This document shows positions 40,970 through 48,838 of a DNA stretch of 62,012 nt, in pieces; within the stretch, counting starts at the first letter, position 1; the number at the start of each line of letters is the position of its first letter. This DNA is from CAZOKZ01 sp964580585 (lineage in GTDB: Bacteria; Sumerlaeota; Sumerlaeia; SLMS01; JAHLLQ01). Where the stretch lies: the NCBI GenBank assembly GCA_964580585.1, contig CAZOKZ010000020.1, forward strand, positions 1 to 62,012, read 5' to 3'. The notes under the pieces were generated by a model. That model searched no databases, had not been told where the DNA came from, and saw only the letters and a program-made list of their open reading frames with translations. The position numbers and the translations under genes are program-made.

Positions 40970-42325
40970 ATGACTGCTATCCATGAAATGCGTGTTCACA
41001 TTGTCGAAGACGATCCTGAATTCGGCGCCTACTTGCTCGAATTGCTCGAAGATACCGGTGTCTCCGACGCCGAGTTATTCGATGACGGGTTGGCTGGGTT
41101 GCGCGCGATCCTGCGCGACGTGCCCGACCTTGTGGTGCTGGATTTAAATCTCCCTTCGTTGCGTGGCGAGGAAATTTGCCGCGTGATTCGCTCCTCGCCG
41201 GTGCACAATACGATCAGGATTCTCGTATGCTCGGACATGCCCGAGGCTCAGCGTCGGGAACTGGAACTTCTTCAGATTGGTGCCGATATATACGTCGAAA
41301 AACCGTTCGAGGAAGGCGCTTTCATCGACCAGTTTTTGCGCCTGGCTGCCGCGCCGCGCAAATCGGCCATGCCATTCGATGCCACCGAACGCAAGAAGTT
41401 GCTGGAGGAAACCAAGCCGCTGACCAAAGAGCAGATTCGCATTGTCTGGAACGACGTTCAGTTGCTGGAAGAAACCCGCCAATTGGCGCCGGAACCACCG
41501 AGCGAAGAAGACAACCTCTCCCATGACATGTTTTCCGGTTACACGATTCAAAGCGTGATCGGCGGCGGTGCGACGGGGACGGTGTATCGCGCTTATCAGA
41601 ACAGTCTGGAGCGTGTCGTTGCGCTAAAAGTGTTCCTGCGTCGTGCCGAAGACCCGCGCGGAGTGCTCGAACAGTTCGAGCGCGAGGCCAAAATCATGGC
41701 GCAACTCAACCACCCGAACATTGTGCAGGTTTTCGATACCGGGCAGACGGGCTATACACATTACATCGCCATGGAATACATGCCCGGTGGCAGTCTGATG
41801 GATTTGGTCGAAAAACGTGAAGTGACCTGGGAGATTTGCCGCCAGATTATCGAGCAAGCGGGCGACGCATTGGTTTACTTGCACGACCGCCATATTATCC
41901 ACCGCGACATTAAACCCGGCAATATTCTGATTTCGGAATTGGGGAAATTCAAGTTGGGCGACTTTGGACTCAGCCAGCCGCATGTACCGCTAGACCGCAA
42001 AGAATTTACCGACAGCGACATGGTGATGGGAACGCGGATTTACATGGCTCCCGAATTGTTGATGGGGATGAAGGCAAACGAAAAAACGGATCAATTCGCT
42101 TGGGGACGGACGATTTTGCGTTTGTTTGAAGGCGACGAGGCCAATTTCCCCGCCAAGCCACTTGTCGAATTGGGTATCGAAAACATACCTGGGGATCTAT
42201 CCGCCGTGATTGAACGCTGTATGCACGCCGATCCAGCCCAGCGTTTTCCGACGTTGCGCGACGCAATTGCCGCGATGCTGATTGCCATGGGAGAGAGAAG
42301 AATAAATCGAGATAGCACCGGATAG
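40970..42325 (+). CDS. Receiver domain fused to Hanks-type Ser/Thr kinase
   Basis: 451 residues from ATG 40970, which has AAAAGGGG 8 nt upstream. Receiver: acidic pair in IVEDD, phosphoacceptor D58 (LVVLDLNLPS), Lys in VEKPF. A linker of about 50 residues precedes the kinase (about 178-440): Gly-rich loop GGGATGTVYRAY, lysine in VALKVF, catalytic loop HRDIKPGN, DFG as GDFGLS, and APE as MAPEL. All key residues are intact. The fusion would let a His kinase control Ser/Thr phosphorylation directly. It lies 27 bp after the GT-C pair and may be expressed with it. Confidence 0.93.
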   Translation: MTAIHEMRVHIVEDDPEFGAYLLELLEDTGVSDAELFDDGLAGLRAILRDVPDLVVLDLNLPSLRGEEICRVIRSSPVHNTIRILVCSDMPEAQRRELELLQIGADIYVEKPFEEGAFIDQFLRLAAAPRKSAMPFDATERKKLLEETKPLTKEQIRIVWNDVQLLEETRQLAPEPPSEEDNLSHDMFSGYTIQSVIGGGATGTVYRAYQNSLERVVALKVFLRRAEDPRGVLEQFEREAKIMAQLNHPNIVQVFDTGQTGYTHYIAMEYMPGGSLMDLVEKREVTWEICRQIIEQAGDALVYLHDRHIIHRDIKPGNILISELGKFKLGDFGLSQPHVPLDRKEFTDSDMVMGTRIYMAPELLMGMKANEKTDQFAWGRTILRLFEGDEANFPAKPLVELGIENIPGDLSAVIERCMHADPAQRFPTLRDAIAAMLIAMGERRINRDSTG

Positions 42326-42351
42326 AATTGATCGGAATAATCTTTGGATGT

Positions 42352-43218
42352 TCAGGGGATTTGCGTTCGTCTGTGTCCTCTGACGCGAAGGCTGACGGAA
42401 TTACGAATCCAACGCATCATGGTCTTGAGCAGAATGCTCTCCAGTTTGGTTTTCTGTCGCCAGGTAAGAGGCGCGGCGTGGATTTCTCTTCGCGCGGCGC
42501 ACGCCAGGTGAAACCACTCGCGATTGCCGTATTTCCACGTTCGCGACAGGCTGGTTTTAGCGATGATTTTGCAGTAAAGGTTTTCTGGAATCCGAATGCA
42601 TTCGCCCATCAGTGCGAGCCGAAATACCCACAAAAAATCGGCTGAAAATTCTCCCGCGCCGTGACGTTTTAAGCCGCCGATTTCCCGCACCGTTTGCGCA
42701 CGGTACATGCCATGGTAGGGAATCCACCAATTGCCACGCAGATGAATCATTTCGACGCCGCGCTTGACGGGATCGACGATGCCATCGAGTTCCGGATAGG
42801 CATACGTGACATGTTTGCCGTCGGGCATCAGCACGTCGATGTCGCTGAATGCGACCGAGGCATTGGCATTTTGCTGGAGCACTTCGACGAGTCGTCTCAC
42901 GCAATCTGGCGCCATCAGATCGTCGTGGGGCACCATGGAAATGAATTCACCGCGCGCTTGTTGAAGCATCGCGTTCATATTACCAACCCAGCCGAGGTTT
43001 TTCGTTTGGCGAATGACGCGAAACCGATTGTCCGAAGCGGCGAATTGTTTGCAGAGAGTCGCCGTGTTGTCGGTGGAGACATCATCCGATACCAGGACCT
43101 CGAGGTTCGACCATGTTTGCATCGTCAACGACTGCAATGTGTTGACGATGAATTCTTCGGCGTTCCACGCGGCAACGCACAGGGTAACAAGGGGCAGATC
43201 GGATGAGTTACCAGTCAT
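42352..43218 (-). CDS. GT2-family glycosyltransferase
   Basis: 288 residues. The GT-A fold shows VTLCVAAWNAEEFIVNTLQS at the N-terminus, LEVLVSDDVSTDNTA, and the nucleotide/metal site VPHDDLMAPDCVRRL near residue 98. A Trp-rich region NWWIPYHGMYRA follows. It transfers sugars from nucleotide donors, probably for polysaccharide or glycan. No membrane segment. It is co-translated with the upstream FAD oxidoreductase (ATGA overlap), suggesting joint action in surface glycan synthesis or modification. Confidence 0.9.
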   Translation of the reverse strand: MTGNSSDLPLVTLCVAAWNAEEFIVNTLQSLTMQTWSNLEVLVSDDVSTDNTATLCKQFAASDNRFRVIRQTKNLGWVGNMNAMLQQARGEFISMVPHDDLMAPDCVRRLVEVLQQNANASVAFSDIDVLMPDGKHVTYAYPELDGIVDPVKRGVEMIHLRGNWWIPYHGMYRAQTVREIGGLKRHGAGEFSADFLWVFRLALMGECIRIPENLYCKIIAKTSLSRTWKYGNREWFHLACAARREIHAAPLTWRQKTKLESILLKTMMRWIRNSVSLRVRGHRRTQIP

Positions 43219-44474
43219 CGTGCAAACTTTTTCGGGAGAAATTCCATGACTTGTCTGGCGACGAGCAGTGCGAACTTTGGCGCGGTCGTCAGTTTGCCTG
43301 TATCCACAGTGTGGTAACCCTCGATGGATTGAACACCGATTTGCGATCGATCGTGTAGCTGGCTTTGCGTGTCGTCCACGTCCGTTCGGCCATAAGCCAC
43401 GATGGCTCCCGCATCCACATGGAATGGTTTCGCGTTGCCAATGCCAGGATACCAGACATCGATGGCTTCGATTACCTGTTCAGCGATTTCTTGCGCTTGC
43501 TCTGGACTGACCTCGCCTCGGCAAGGCGCCTCCCACCATTCAGGAGGCGCGATGTCTTCGCTCCAACCGCGGAGCGCGGCAGGATACCAGGAAAGATACA
43601 GCGTACTGTCGGGACGCACGACCACATCCCCGTATCGTCCGATCACCATGGTGACCGACGGCGCCTCGGACAGGGGGTTCGGCAATTGGGCTAAAACCCG
43701 GTATTTCAGGCGATGGAGTAACCCATCCGGTCGCCGCAGCCCAAGCCCCGCGTCGATTTTCGACCGGTTTTCCCATGTGGCGTTGACCACTTGTTGCGTG
43801 GTCAAGGCCCGAGGGCCGTCCGGAGTCGAACATTGAACGGTAAAACCATTTTCATGACGCTCGACGGATTCCACCCGATGAGCCCCATCGAAGACGATCA
43901 TTGGATTTTGCTCGATGGCAGCTCGCATCAGCCTTGCCAGATGATCCGTGTCGATTGACCGCTCGGCTGTTTCAAAACCGGCATCTACCGACCTGGTATC
44001 GTACCATGAGATTAACTCATTCGTCGATAAACGCCGAAAAAGGCGCTCGGGACGGCTGCCCAGATAGTTCGTGTCTGAATTTGCAATGAGCAAATTGCGA
44101 TACAGAGAATCAACAGCCGAGTAGTGGTTTTCCAACTCGTCGGCGGACAAAATCGAATCCCGCGCGACCACATAATGAAACGGTGTCGAAAGTTGGATCG
44201 TGTCCGCACTCTCGCCCAGCCATCGTTTTAGTAGAGGATGAAAACTCAAGGCGCCTTCGAGCACACATCGGGCGGTTTCCAATGTCGGATCGTTAGCGTA
44301 AACAAGACCCAGGTGGATTTTCCCCTCGTTGCGCAAACTGGCGCGGTTCATGGGGACGGTGTCCTGATCAAGCAGCATGACATCCACACCGTGACGAGCC
44401 AATTCCAAAGCAATACAGCACCCTTGAAGTCCAGCGCCAAGCACCGTCACGGATGCGATGGGACGGTGATTCAT
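43215..44474 (-). CDS. FAD-dependent oxidoreductase (DAO family)
   Basis: 419 residues from ATG 44474 (GGAG about 9 nt upstream); a frame-open extension to 44549 is less likely. The FAD motif SVTVLGAGLQGCCIALELA is at residues 8-26, followed by VMLLDQDTVPMNRASLRNEGKIH. Near the C-terminus GYHTVDTGKLTTAPKFALLVA suits the DAO-type FAD domain. It would oxidise an amine or hydroxy compound, possibly a sugar. Linked to the GT2 gene downstream. The substrate is unknown. Confidence 0.87.
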   Translation of the reverse strand: MNHRPIASVTVLGAGLQGCCIALELARHGVDVMLLDQDTVPMNRASLRNEGKIHLGLVYANDPTLETARCVLEGALSFHPLLKRWLGESADTIQLSTPFHYVVARDSILSADELENHYSAVDSLYRNLLIANSDTNYLGSRPERLFRRLSTNELISWYDTRSVDAGFETAERSIDTDHLARLMRAAIEQNPMIVFDGAHRVESVERHENGFTVQCSTPDGPRALTTQQVVNATWENRSKIDAGLGLRRPDGLLHRLKYRVLAQLPNPLSEAPSVTMVIGRYGDVVVRPDSTLYLSWYPAALRGWSEDIAPPEWWEAPCRGEVSPEQAQEIAEQVIEAIDVWYPGIGNAKPFHVDAGAIVAYGRTDVDDTQSQLHDRSQIGVQSIEGYHTVDTGKLTTAPKFALLVARQVMEFLPKKFAR

Positions 44475-44666
44475 CAGGAAATCTCCGGCAGAGAAAATAC
44501 ACTCCCGTTCAGGGGTTTGGATTCTTAAAGGGACTCCGGTGGAAGTCACCCGAAATTTGCCCCGCGCAGTCGGGAGGAGTTTTGTCTTTCCCTCAAGGGG
44601 TTTTTATGGTTACTTAGAAGGGTATCGAAATCGAGGACGAGGCCCCGGTCCGCTGGAGGAGCCGCC

Positions 44667-45788
44667 ATGCCCTACTTTGACTATGCTGCCACGACACCGT
44701 GCGATGCGCGGGTGTTGGAAACGATCGCCGATCACGCCCGAATGCCATTGAATGCGTCGAGCGTTCATCAAATGGGTCAGCGTGCTCGGCGATTGCTGAC
44801 CGAAGCGCGCGAACGATTGGCTGGATGTCTTGGCGTCACCGACCCCGCCTGGATCGTGTTCACTTCTGGCGCTACTGAAGCCGTCAACCTTGCTCTGCGT
44901 GGGTACCAGGAAACTTTGGGGCGCCGGATGCGCGTGCTCAGTTCGCCGATCGAGCATGCTTGCGTGACGGACACGCTTGCTGCATTGGCGGAACATGGAC
45001 GTGCGGATGTTGAACGCCTTGCCGTCGTCCCCAGTGGTCGTTTGTTGATGCCCGAAACGCTGCGCGACCCAATCGATTTGCTCTGTATCATGCACGCGAA
45101 CAACGAAACCGGTGTTATTCAAGACGTAACCACGGCGCGGGATTTTGCGCGCGACAATGGAATCGTGTGGTTGTGCGATGCGTCGCAATCGCTCGGAAAA
45201 ATCCCGCTCGATCTGGGTGTTCTTGGGGCGGATTGGACGGTCGTTTCCTCGCACAAAGTTTACGGTCCCACGGGTGTTGGCTGTTTGATCGGTCCAGCGG
45301 TCAAGCGCCTCGAATCGCAATTGACCGGCGGTCCCCAGGAGGACGAACGCCGCGCAGGCACGCAGGCCGTGGCGTTGATTCTGGGATTTGTGCGCGCCGT
45401 CGAACTGGCCATCGCCGATATGGAATCGCGCCGCGCGCATCTGGATCATTTGGAGCATGTGTTTTTCGACCGGCTCGATCAGGCGGGCGTTGTGTGGCGT
45501 CGCAATGGCGAAGCGCCGTTTTTGCCCGGTTTTTTCAACGTTACGTTCGATAACGCCGCCGAAGCCATGGACGCGGTGATTGCGCTCGACCAGATGGGGT
45601 TTCAGGTTTCACCGGGATCGGCGTGTTCGACGGGTGTGGTATCGATTTCGCCGGTGCTCGAAGCCATGTATCCCGGTGACTGCGTTCGTGCCGCCGGAGG
45701 CGTCCGGGTAACGTTTGGCAAAGACACAGCCGAACGCGAGGTGTTCGCGTTGGCCGATGCGATCATCAAGTTGTGGAAGAAGGGGTGA
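44667..45788 (+). CDS. nifS: Cysteine desulfurase, NifS/IscS type
   Basis: 373 residues; GGAGGAG 6-9 nt before ATG. PLP enzyme removing sulfur from cysteine to supply Fe-S clusters or thiolation. DYAATTPCDARV at the N-terminus, FTSGATEAVNLAL near residue 66, VSSHKVYGPTGVGCL with the PLP Lys near 198, and VSPGSACSTGV with the persulfide Cys near 318. Length fits the NifS/IscS group. It stands alone; no scaffold gene (iscU) is adjacent. Preceded by a 192-bp gap. Confidence 0.95.
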   Translation: MPYFDYAATTPCDARVLETIADHARMPLNASSVHQMGQRARRLLTEARERLAGCLGVTDPAWIVFTSGATEAVNLALRGYQETLGRRMRVLSSPIEHACVTDTLAALAEHGRADVERLAVVPSGRLLMPETLRDPIDLLCIMHANNETGVIQDVTTARDFARDNGIVWLCDASQSLGKIPLDLGVLGADWTVVSSHKVYGPTGVGCLIGPAVKRLESQLTGGPQEDERRAGTQAVALILGFVRAVELAIADMESRRAHLDHLEHVFFDRLDQAGVVWRRNGEAPFLPGFFNVTFDNAAEAMDAVIALDQMGFQVSPGSACSTGVVSISPVLEAMYPGDCVRAAGGVRVTFGKDTAEREVFALADAIIKLWKKG

Positions 45789-45936
45789 ACATTTCTGGAC
45801 GAATGCAATTTTCAGGGAGCCGGTGATTCGTTATTCGCAAAGGCGTTTTACGGTTAGTATTAAAAACTGTTTACTGTAAACTAAAAACTAGAAACACTCT
45901 TTTTAACGCCCCGATACTCTCCACGAGTTCACTTCC

Positions 45937-46365
45937 ATGTACTTTGGCACCTTGTTCTTCAATGCTTGTGTGTTCGGTTACAGCGCGCTGTTCCTGATCA
46001 TCGGCGGGTTGATGTTCCGTGAAAATGTTCGCATCGGAGGTCCGAAGGCCTGGGCCATGTATATTTTGTTTGGCTGGATTGGCGGGCTTGTTCCGATGCC
46101 GTTTTTCAGCGCCTTGAACATTTACGGGTACACGTATTTTGCCGCTCCCATGGGAGCGATTGCGTTTTTTGCGTCCATTCCTTGGATAAATTGGGGAATT
46201 CCCGCCATTGCGGGCGATTTCAACATTCGCGGCATCGGCGCCGCGTTGACGTTGGCGTTTCTGGTTGGCTTGGGAGTCGTCGCGGCGGGTTACACCACGG
46301 GCGATATTAAATTCCTGATTCCAATCGAATCGCTCGATTGGCGCATGCCGGAAATTGAACCGTAA
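45937..46365 (+). CDS. Small polytopic membrane protein, 142 residues
   Basis: Four hydrophobic segments at about residues 3-25, 36-60, 69-90 and 102-121. It has no signature I know. No good ribosome site is seen before the ATG at 45937. The upstream gap 45789-45936 carries AT-rich runs including GTTTAC-T-GTAAAC (45869-45881), a palindrome. Convergent with the DUF4388-like gene, 13 bp between stops. Confidence 0.65.
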   Translation: MYFGTLFFNACVFGYSALFLIIGGLMFRENVRIGGPKAWAMYILFGWIGGLVPMPFFSALNIYGYTYFAAPMGAIAFFASIPWINWGIPAIAGDFNIRGIGAALTLAFLVGLGVVAAGYTTGDIKFLIPIESLDWRMPEIEP

Positions 46366-46378
46366 TGAGAAACTAGCC

Positions 46379-47338
46379 TCAGTCGAGGTCCAAATCCTCG
46401 TCGAAGGACGAGTGAGAGTTGGGGGACATTCGGCGTGGAGGGCTCGATGCGCGTTGTGGTCGGCGAGGAGAATCTCCTCGGTGCGGGGTTTCGTGGCGGC
46501 GATGATGATCCGACGAACGTTGCTGCGGTTCTGGACGATGGTCGCTGACGTTGCTTCCGCCAAAATCGAAATCGTCTAAGATATCGCCAAGGGCATCCAT
46601 CACGTCGTTACCCGACGGCGCCATGGTCGGCGAGGTGGCTGGCTCGTCGCGTTTGTCTTCGTCGTTCACGCGGGCGCCTTCGAGAAGCGCCGACATGACG
46701 GGCATGTTCATGCTGTTTTTCGTGGTCAGGCAGCCGTTGTGAACGCGGATTTCCGGGGCGCGCACGGCGAACATGCGCGAAAACGCGGACATGCCCTGGT
46801 CGTCGTCCATGGTATCGGCGTGAACCACCATGCCGTCGCGCAAGTACATGGAACCGATAACGCCCTGGCCGCTGACGCGAATGGTTTTCGGAATGCGTTT
46901 TTCACCGTAGAGTTGGATCAGGTCGCTGAGCTCAAGGCCCAGAATATCCGTGCCGTGAACGGTCAGAATTTCGAGCAAATTGCGCAGTTCATCGCGCGCC
47001 GCGGTTAAATCGTCCTCGGGGTGAGGGAGGATTTTTACGGCGCCCTGGGCCAGGAGCGCCGGTTCGTAGGCGCTGATGCTTTCCGACAGGCAAACCGCGA
47101 CTTCCCACCATGTGGTGCGGTCCTGAATCATCATTGAAACTTTGGCCAGATCCGTCGTCGGGTCCATGCCCATGATGAGCAGACCCGAGCGGCTGGCTTG
47201 CCATGGTTGGTACATCAGGTTCTGCACGATGCGGATGTCGCTGGGCAATCCCTCGTCACCGAGCAGCGAAATAACGGTCGCTGCCGTGGTGGGGACCAAC
47301 CCGGCGAAAACTAAGGTGGAAAGACTCCGATGCGCCAT
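46379..47338 (-). CDS. DUF4388-type protein with His/Arg/Ser-rich tail
   Basis: 319 residues from ATG 47338, which has GGGAG 10 nt upstream; the frame is open much further but that part overlaps the neighbour's promoter. N-terminal 120 residues resemble a response-regulator-like fold without its acidic pocket (TLVFAGLVPTTAATVISLL, SGLLIMGMDPTTD). The middle (DLIQLYGEKRIPKTIRVSGQ, then GSMYLRDGMVVHADT) matches the DUF4388 (PATAN-type) module found with signalling proteins. The C-terminal 60 residues are Ser/Arg/Pro/His-rich, likely disordered. A signalling scaffold is plausible. Confidence 0.72.
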   Translation of the reverse strand: MAHRSLSTLVFAGLVPTTAATVISLLGDEGLPSDIRIVQNLMYQPWQASRSGLLIMGMDPTTDLAKVSMMIQDRTTWWEVAVCLSESISAYEPALLAQGAVKILPHPEDDLTAARDELRNLLEILTVHGTDILGLELSDLIQLYGEKRIPKTIRVSGQGVIGSMYLRDGMVVHADTMDDDQGMSAFSRMFAVRAPEIRVHNGCLTTKNSMNMPVMSALLEGARVNDEDKRDEPATSPTMAPSGNDVMDALGDILDDFDFGGSNVSDHRPEPQQRSSDHHRRHETPHRGDSPRRPQRASSPPRRMSPNSHSSFDEDLDLD

Positions 47339-47603
47339 GCAGATAAGCTCCCTGATACCAGCACCTTGAGGCGGGTAAAACCATTGCGTCGCTGGAATCG
47401 GCGTGTACGTCAAGCGGCTTTTGTGCACAACACGGCACAATAACGTCTCCACCATGTCAGGTGCAGGGGACAATGGCAACTGAATCTTTTGTTTTTGGAG
47501 CGCGAGGCGGAAGGGAAAGTTGTTCGCCGGAATTCTGAGAGAATAATACAAAAAGGACCCATTCACCCCAGATGAGTGGTCAAAATTTCTTGCTGGTCGA
47601 GCC
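47339..47603. other. Divergent intergenic region 47339-47603
   Basis: 265 bp between divergent genes. On the minus strand CCAGC and GCTGG flank the leader before the DUF4388 gene (about 47362-47396), but no known riboswitch could be matched. Positions 47530-47545 are AT-rich and may be a promoter. Confidence 0.4.
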
Positions 47604-48554
47604 TTGCTTGACATCCTGTATCTCCTGCCGGGACGATACCGGCGGTTCCTCGATTTTCTCCATGTCAAGTGTGCAACCTTGCGTCTGATTCGAATCAACT
47701 TCGTTCTCTTTGCACTCGTCCTGATCGTCATCGGGGCCGTGGGATGTCGTGGAACGGGAAAATTCGTTTCACCCTATGGCAAACCGGAACCGGGCGCGGC
47801 GCCTCTGGTAACGCAATTACCCGATGTTTATGAACTACTTCAGTTCCGAGCCGCCGAACATCCGCTTTTTTGGGCACGAGCCGAAGTCACGATGAAAATC
47901 GAGGGCGTGAAAGGCAAAACCCGTTTCGATGCGACGCTCATCTATCGCGAACCGGACGCGTTTCGCCTGCGCGGCACGCATCCGTTGGCCGGATTGGTGT
48001 TCGAGTTAATTGCCAGCGGCGATCAGGCCTACGTGCATTTGGCGCGCGAAAAGGAATTGTACGAAGGCTCCCTGGAGGAATTACGCCGCCAGGGAGGAAT
48101 CGCGGGCTCGCTGTCATTGCGCGACCTGATGGGCGCTTTGTTGGTAAACCAGGATTTGCGCCGTCGTCTCGAAGAAGGCCGCTCCTGGAAGGTGTTGGCG
48201 GCAGGGGATGATTTTTTCCTGACGGAAACCCTCGAAGACGGCCGCACGATGCTGTGGCGAATTCGTCGTTCCGACGGTTTGGTGCGCGAGATTGTCATTC
48301 GTTCGGGCGGGGGAGAGCCGGAGCTTCAAATCGTGTATGGTGGATATGAATTGATCAACGATGTCGAACCGTTTCCAACGCGGCTTGATATAACGGTGCT
48401 CGATGGCGTTTCGCGCATTGCGCTCAAGATGAAAGAATACAAAACCGACCCGAATCTGGATCCAAAAGTCGTTGATTCACTCCCTCGAAGCGTGCAATCC
48501 GTACTGCCACTGGCTATTTTGGGGAATCAGGGGATGGCGTTGCCAACCGAGTGA
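47604..48554 (+). CDS. LolA/LolB-like predicted lipoprotein
   Basis: 316 residues; the start is uncertain because the signal segment only begins near residue 27 (LRLIRINFVLFALVLIVIGA) and ends with lipobox GAVGC (Cys48), so a downstream start is possible. The mature protein opens with a Pro/Gly-rich region, then beta strands such as TRFDATLIYREPDAFRLRG and AYVHLAREKELYEGSLEE, resembling the unclosed barrels of LolA/LolB/DUF4292 outer-membrane lipoproteins. It is followed on the same strand by the MMPL exporter, a common pairing with such carriers. Function inferred from shape. Confidence 0.75.
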   Translation: MLDILYLLPGRYRRFLDFLHVKCATLRLIRINFVLFALVLIVIGAVGCRGTGKFVSPYGKPEPGAAPLVTQLPDVYELLQFRAAEHPLFWARAEVTMKIEGVKGKTRFDATLIYREPDAFRLRGTHPLAGLVFELIASGDQAYVHLAREKELYEGSLEELRRQGGIAGSLSLRDLMGALLVNQDLRRRLEEGRSWKVLAAGDDFFLTETLEDGRTMLWRIRRSDGLVREIVIRSGGGEPELQIVYGGYELINDVEPFPTRLDITVLDGVSRIALKMKEYKTDPNLDPKVVDSLPRSVQSVLPLAILGNQGMALPTE

Positions 48555-48838
48555 TCGAGACGCCTGTAAATCGTTCAAATTCAGTGCGATCCATCGGACT
48601 CGGACCAAGGCGATGATTTTCAACTGCCCCCGTAGTTCTTGCCTGTTGTCCTTGCAGGGGCATTTTGGGCAAACAAGCGTTCATGCGAATCGGGTGCCTG
48701 AGAAGTTCCCGCCAGCATGGGGAGTTCTGATTGAGCCCGGTATTGGTTGGAGCTAGGTAAGAGACGGGTTTGTTATTTTTGCCAGAAATGGCAGTGATTG
48801 TGTTGTTGCCAACTTCCTGAGATGGGCTGCCGTTTTCC

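Noticed and set aside
47339..47470. Possible riboswitch leader before the DUF4388 gene
   Set aside because: CCAGC/GCTGG pairing exists, but no conserved pattern of a c-di-GMP, glycine, TPP or other known class could be matched.
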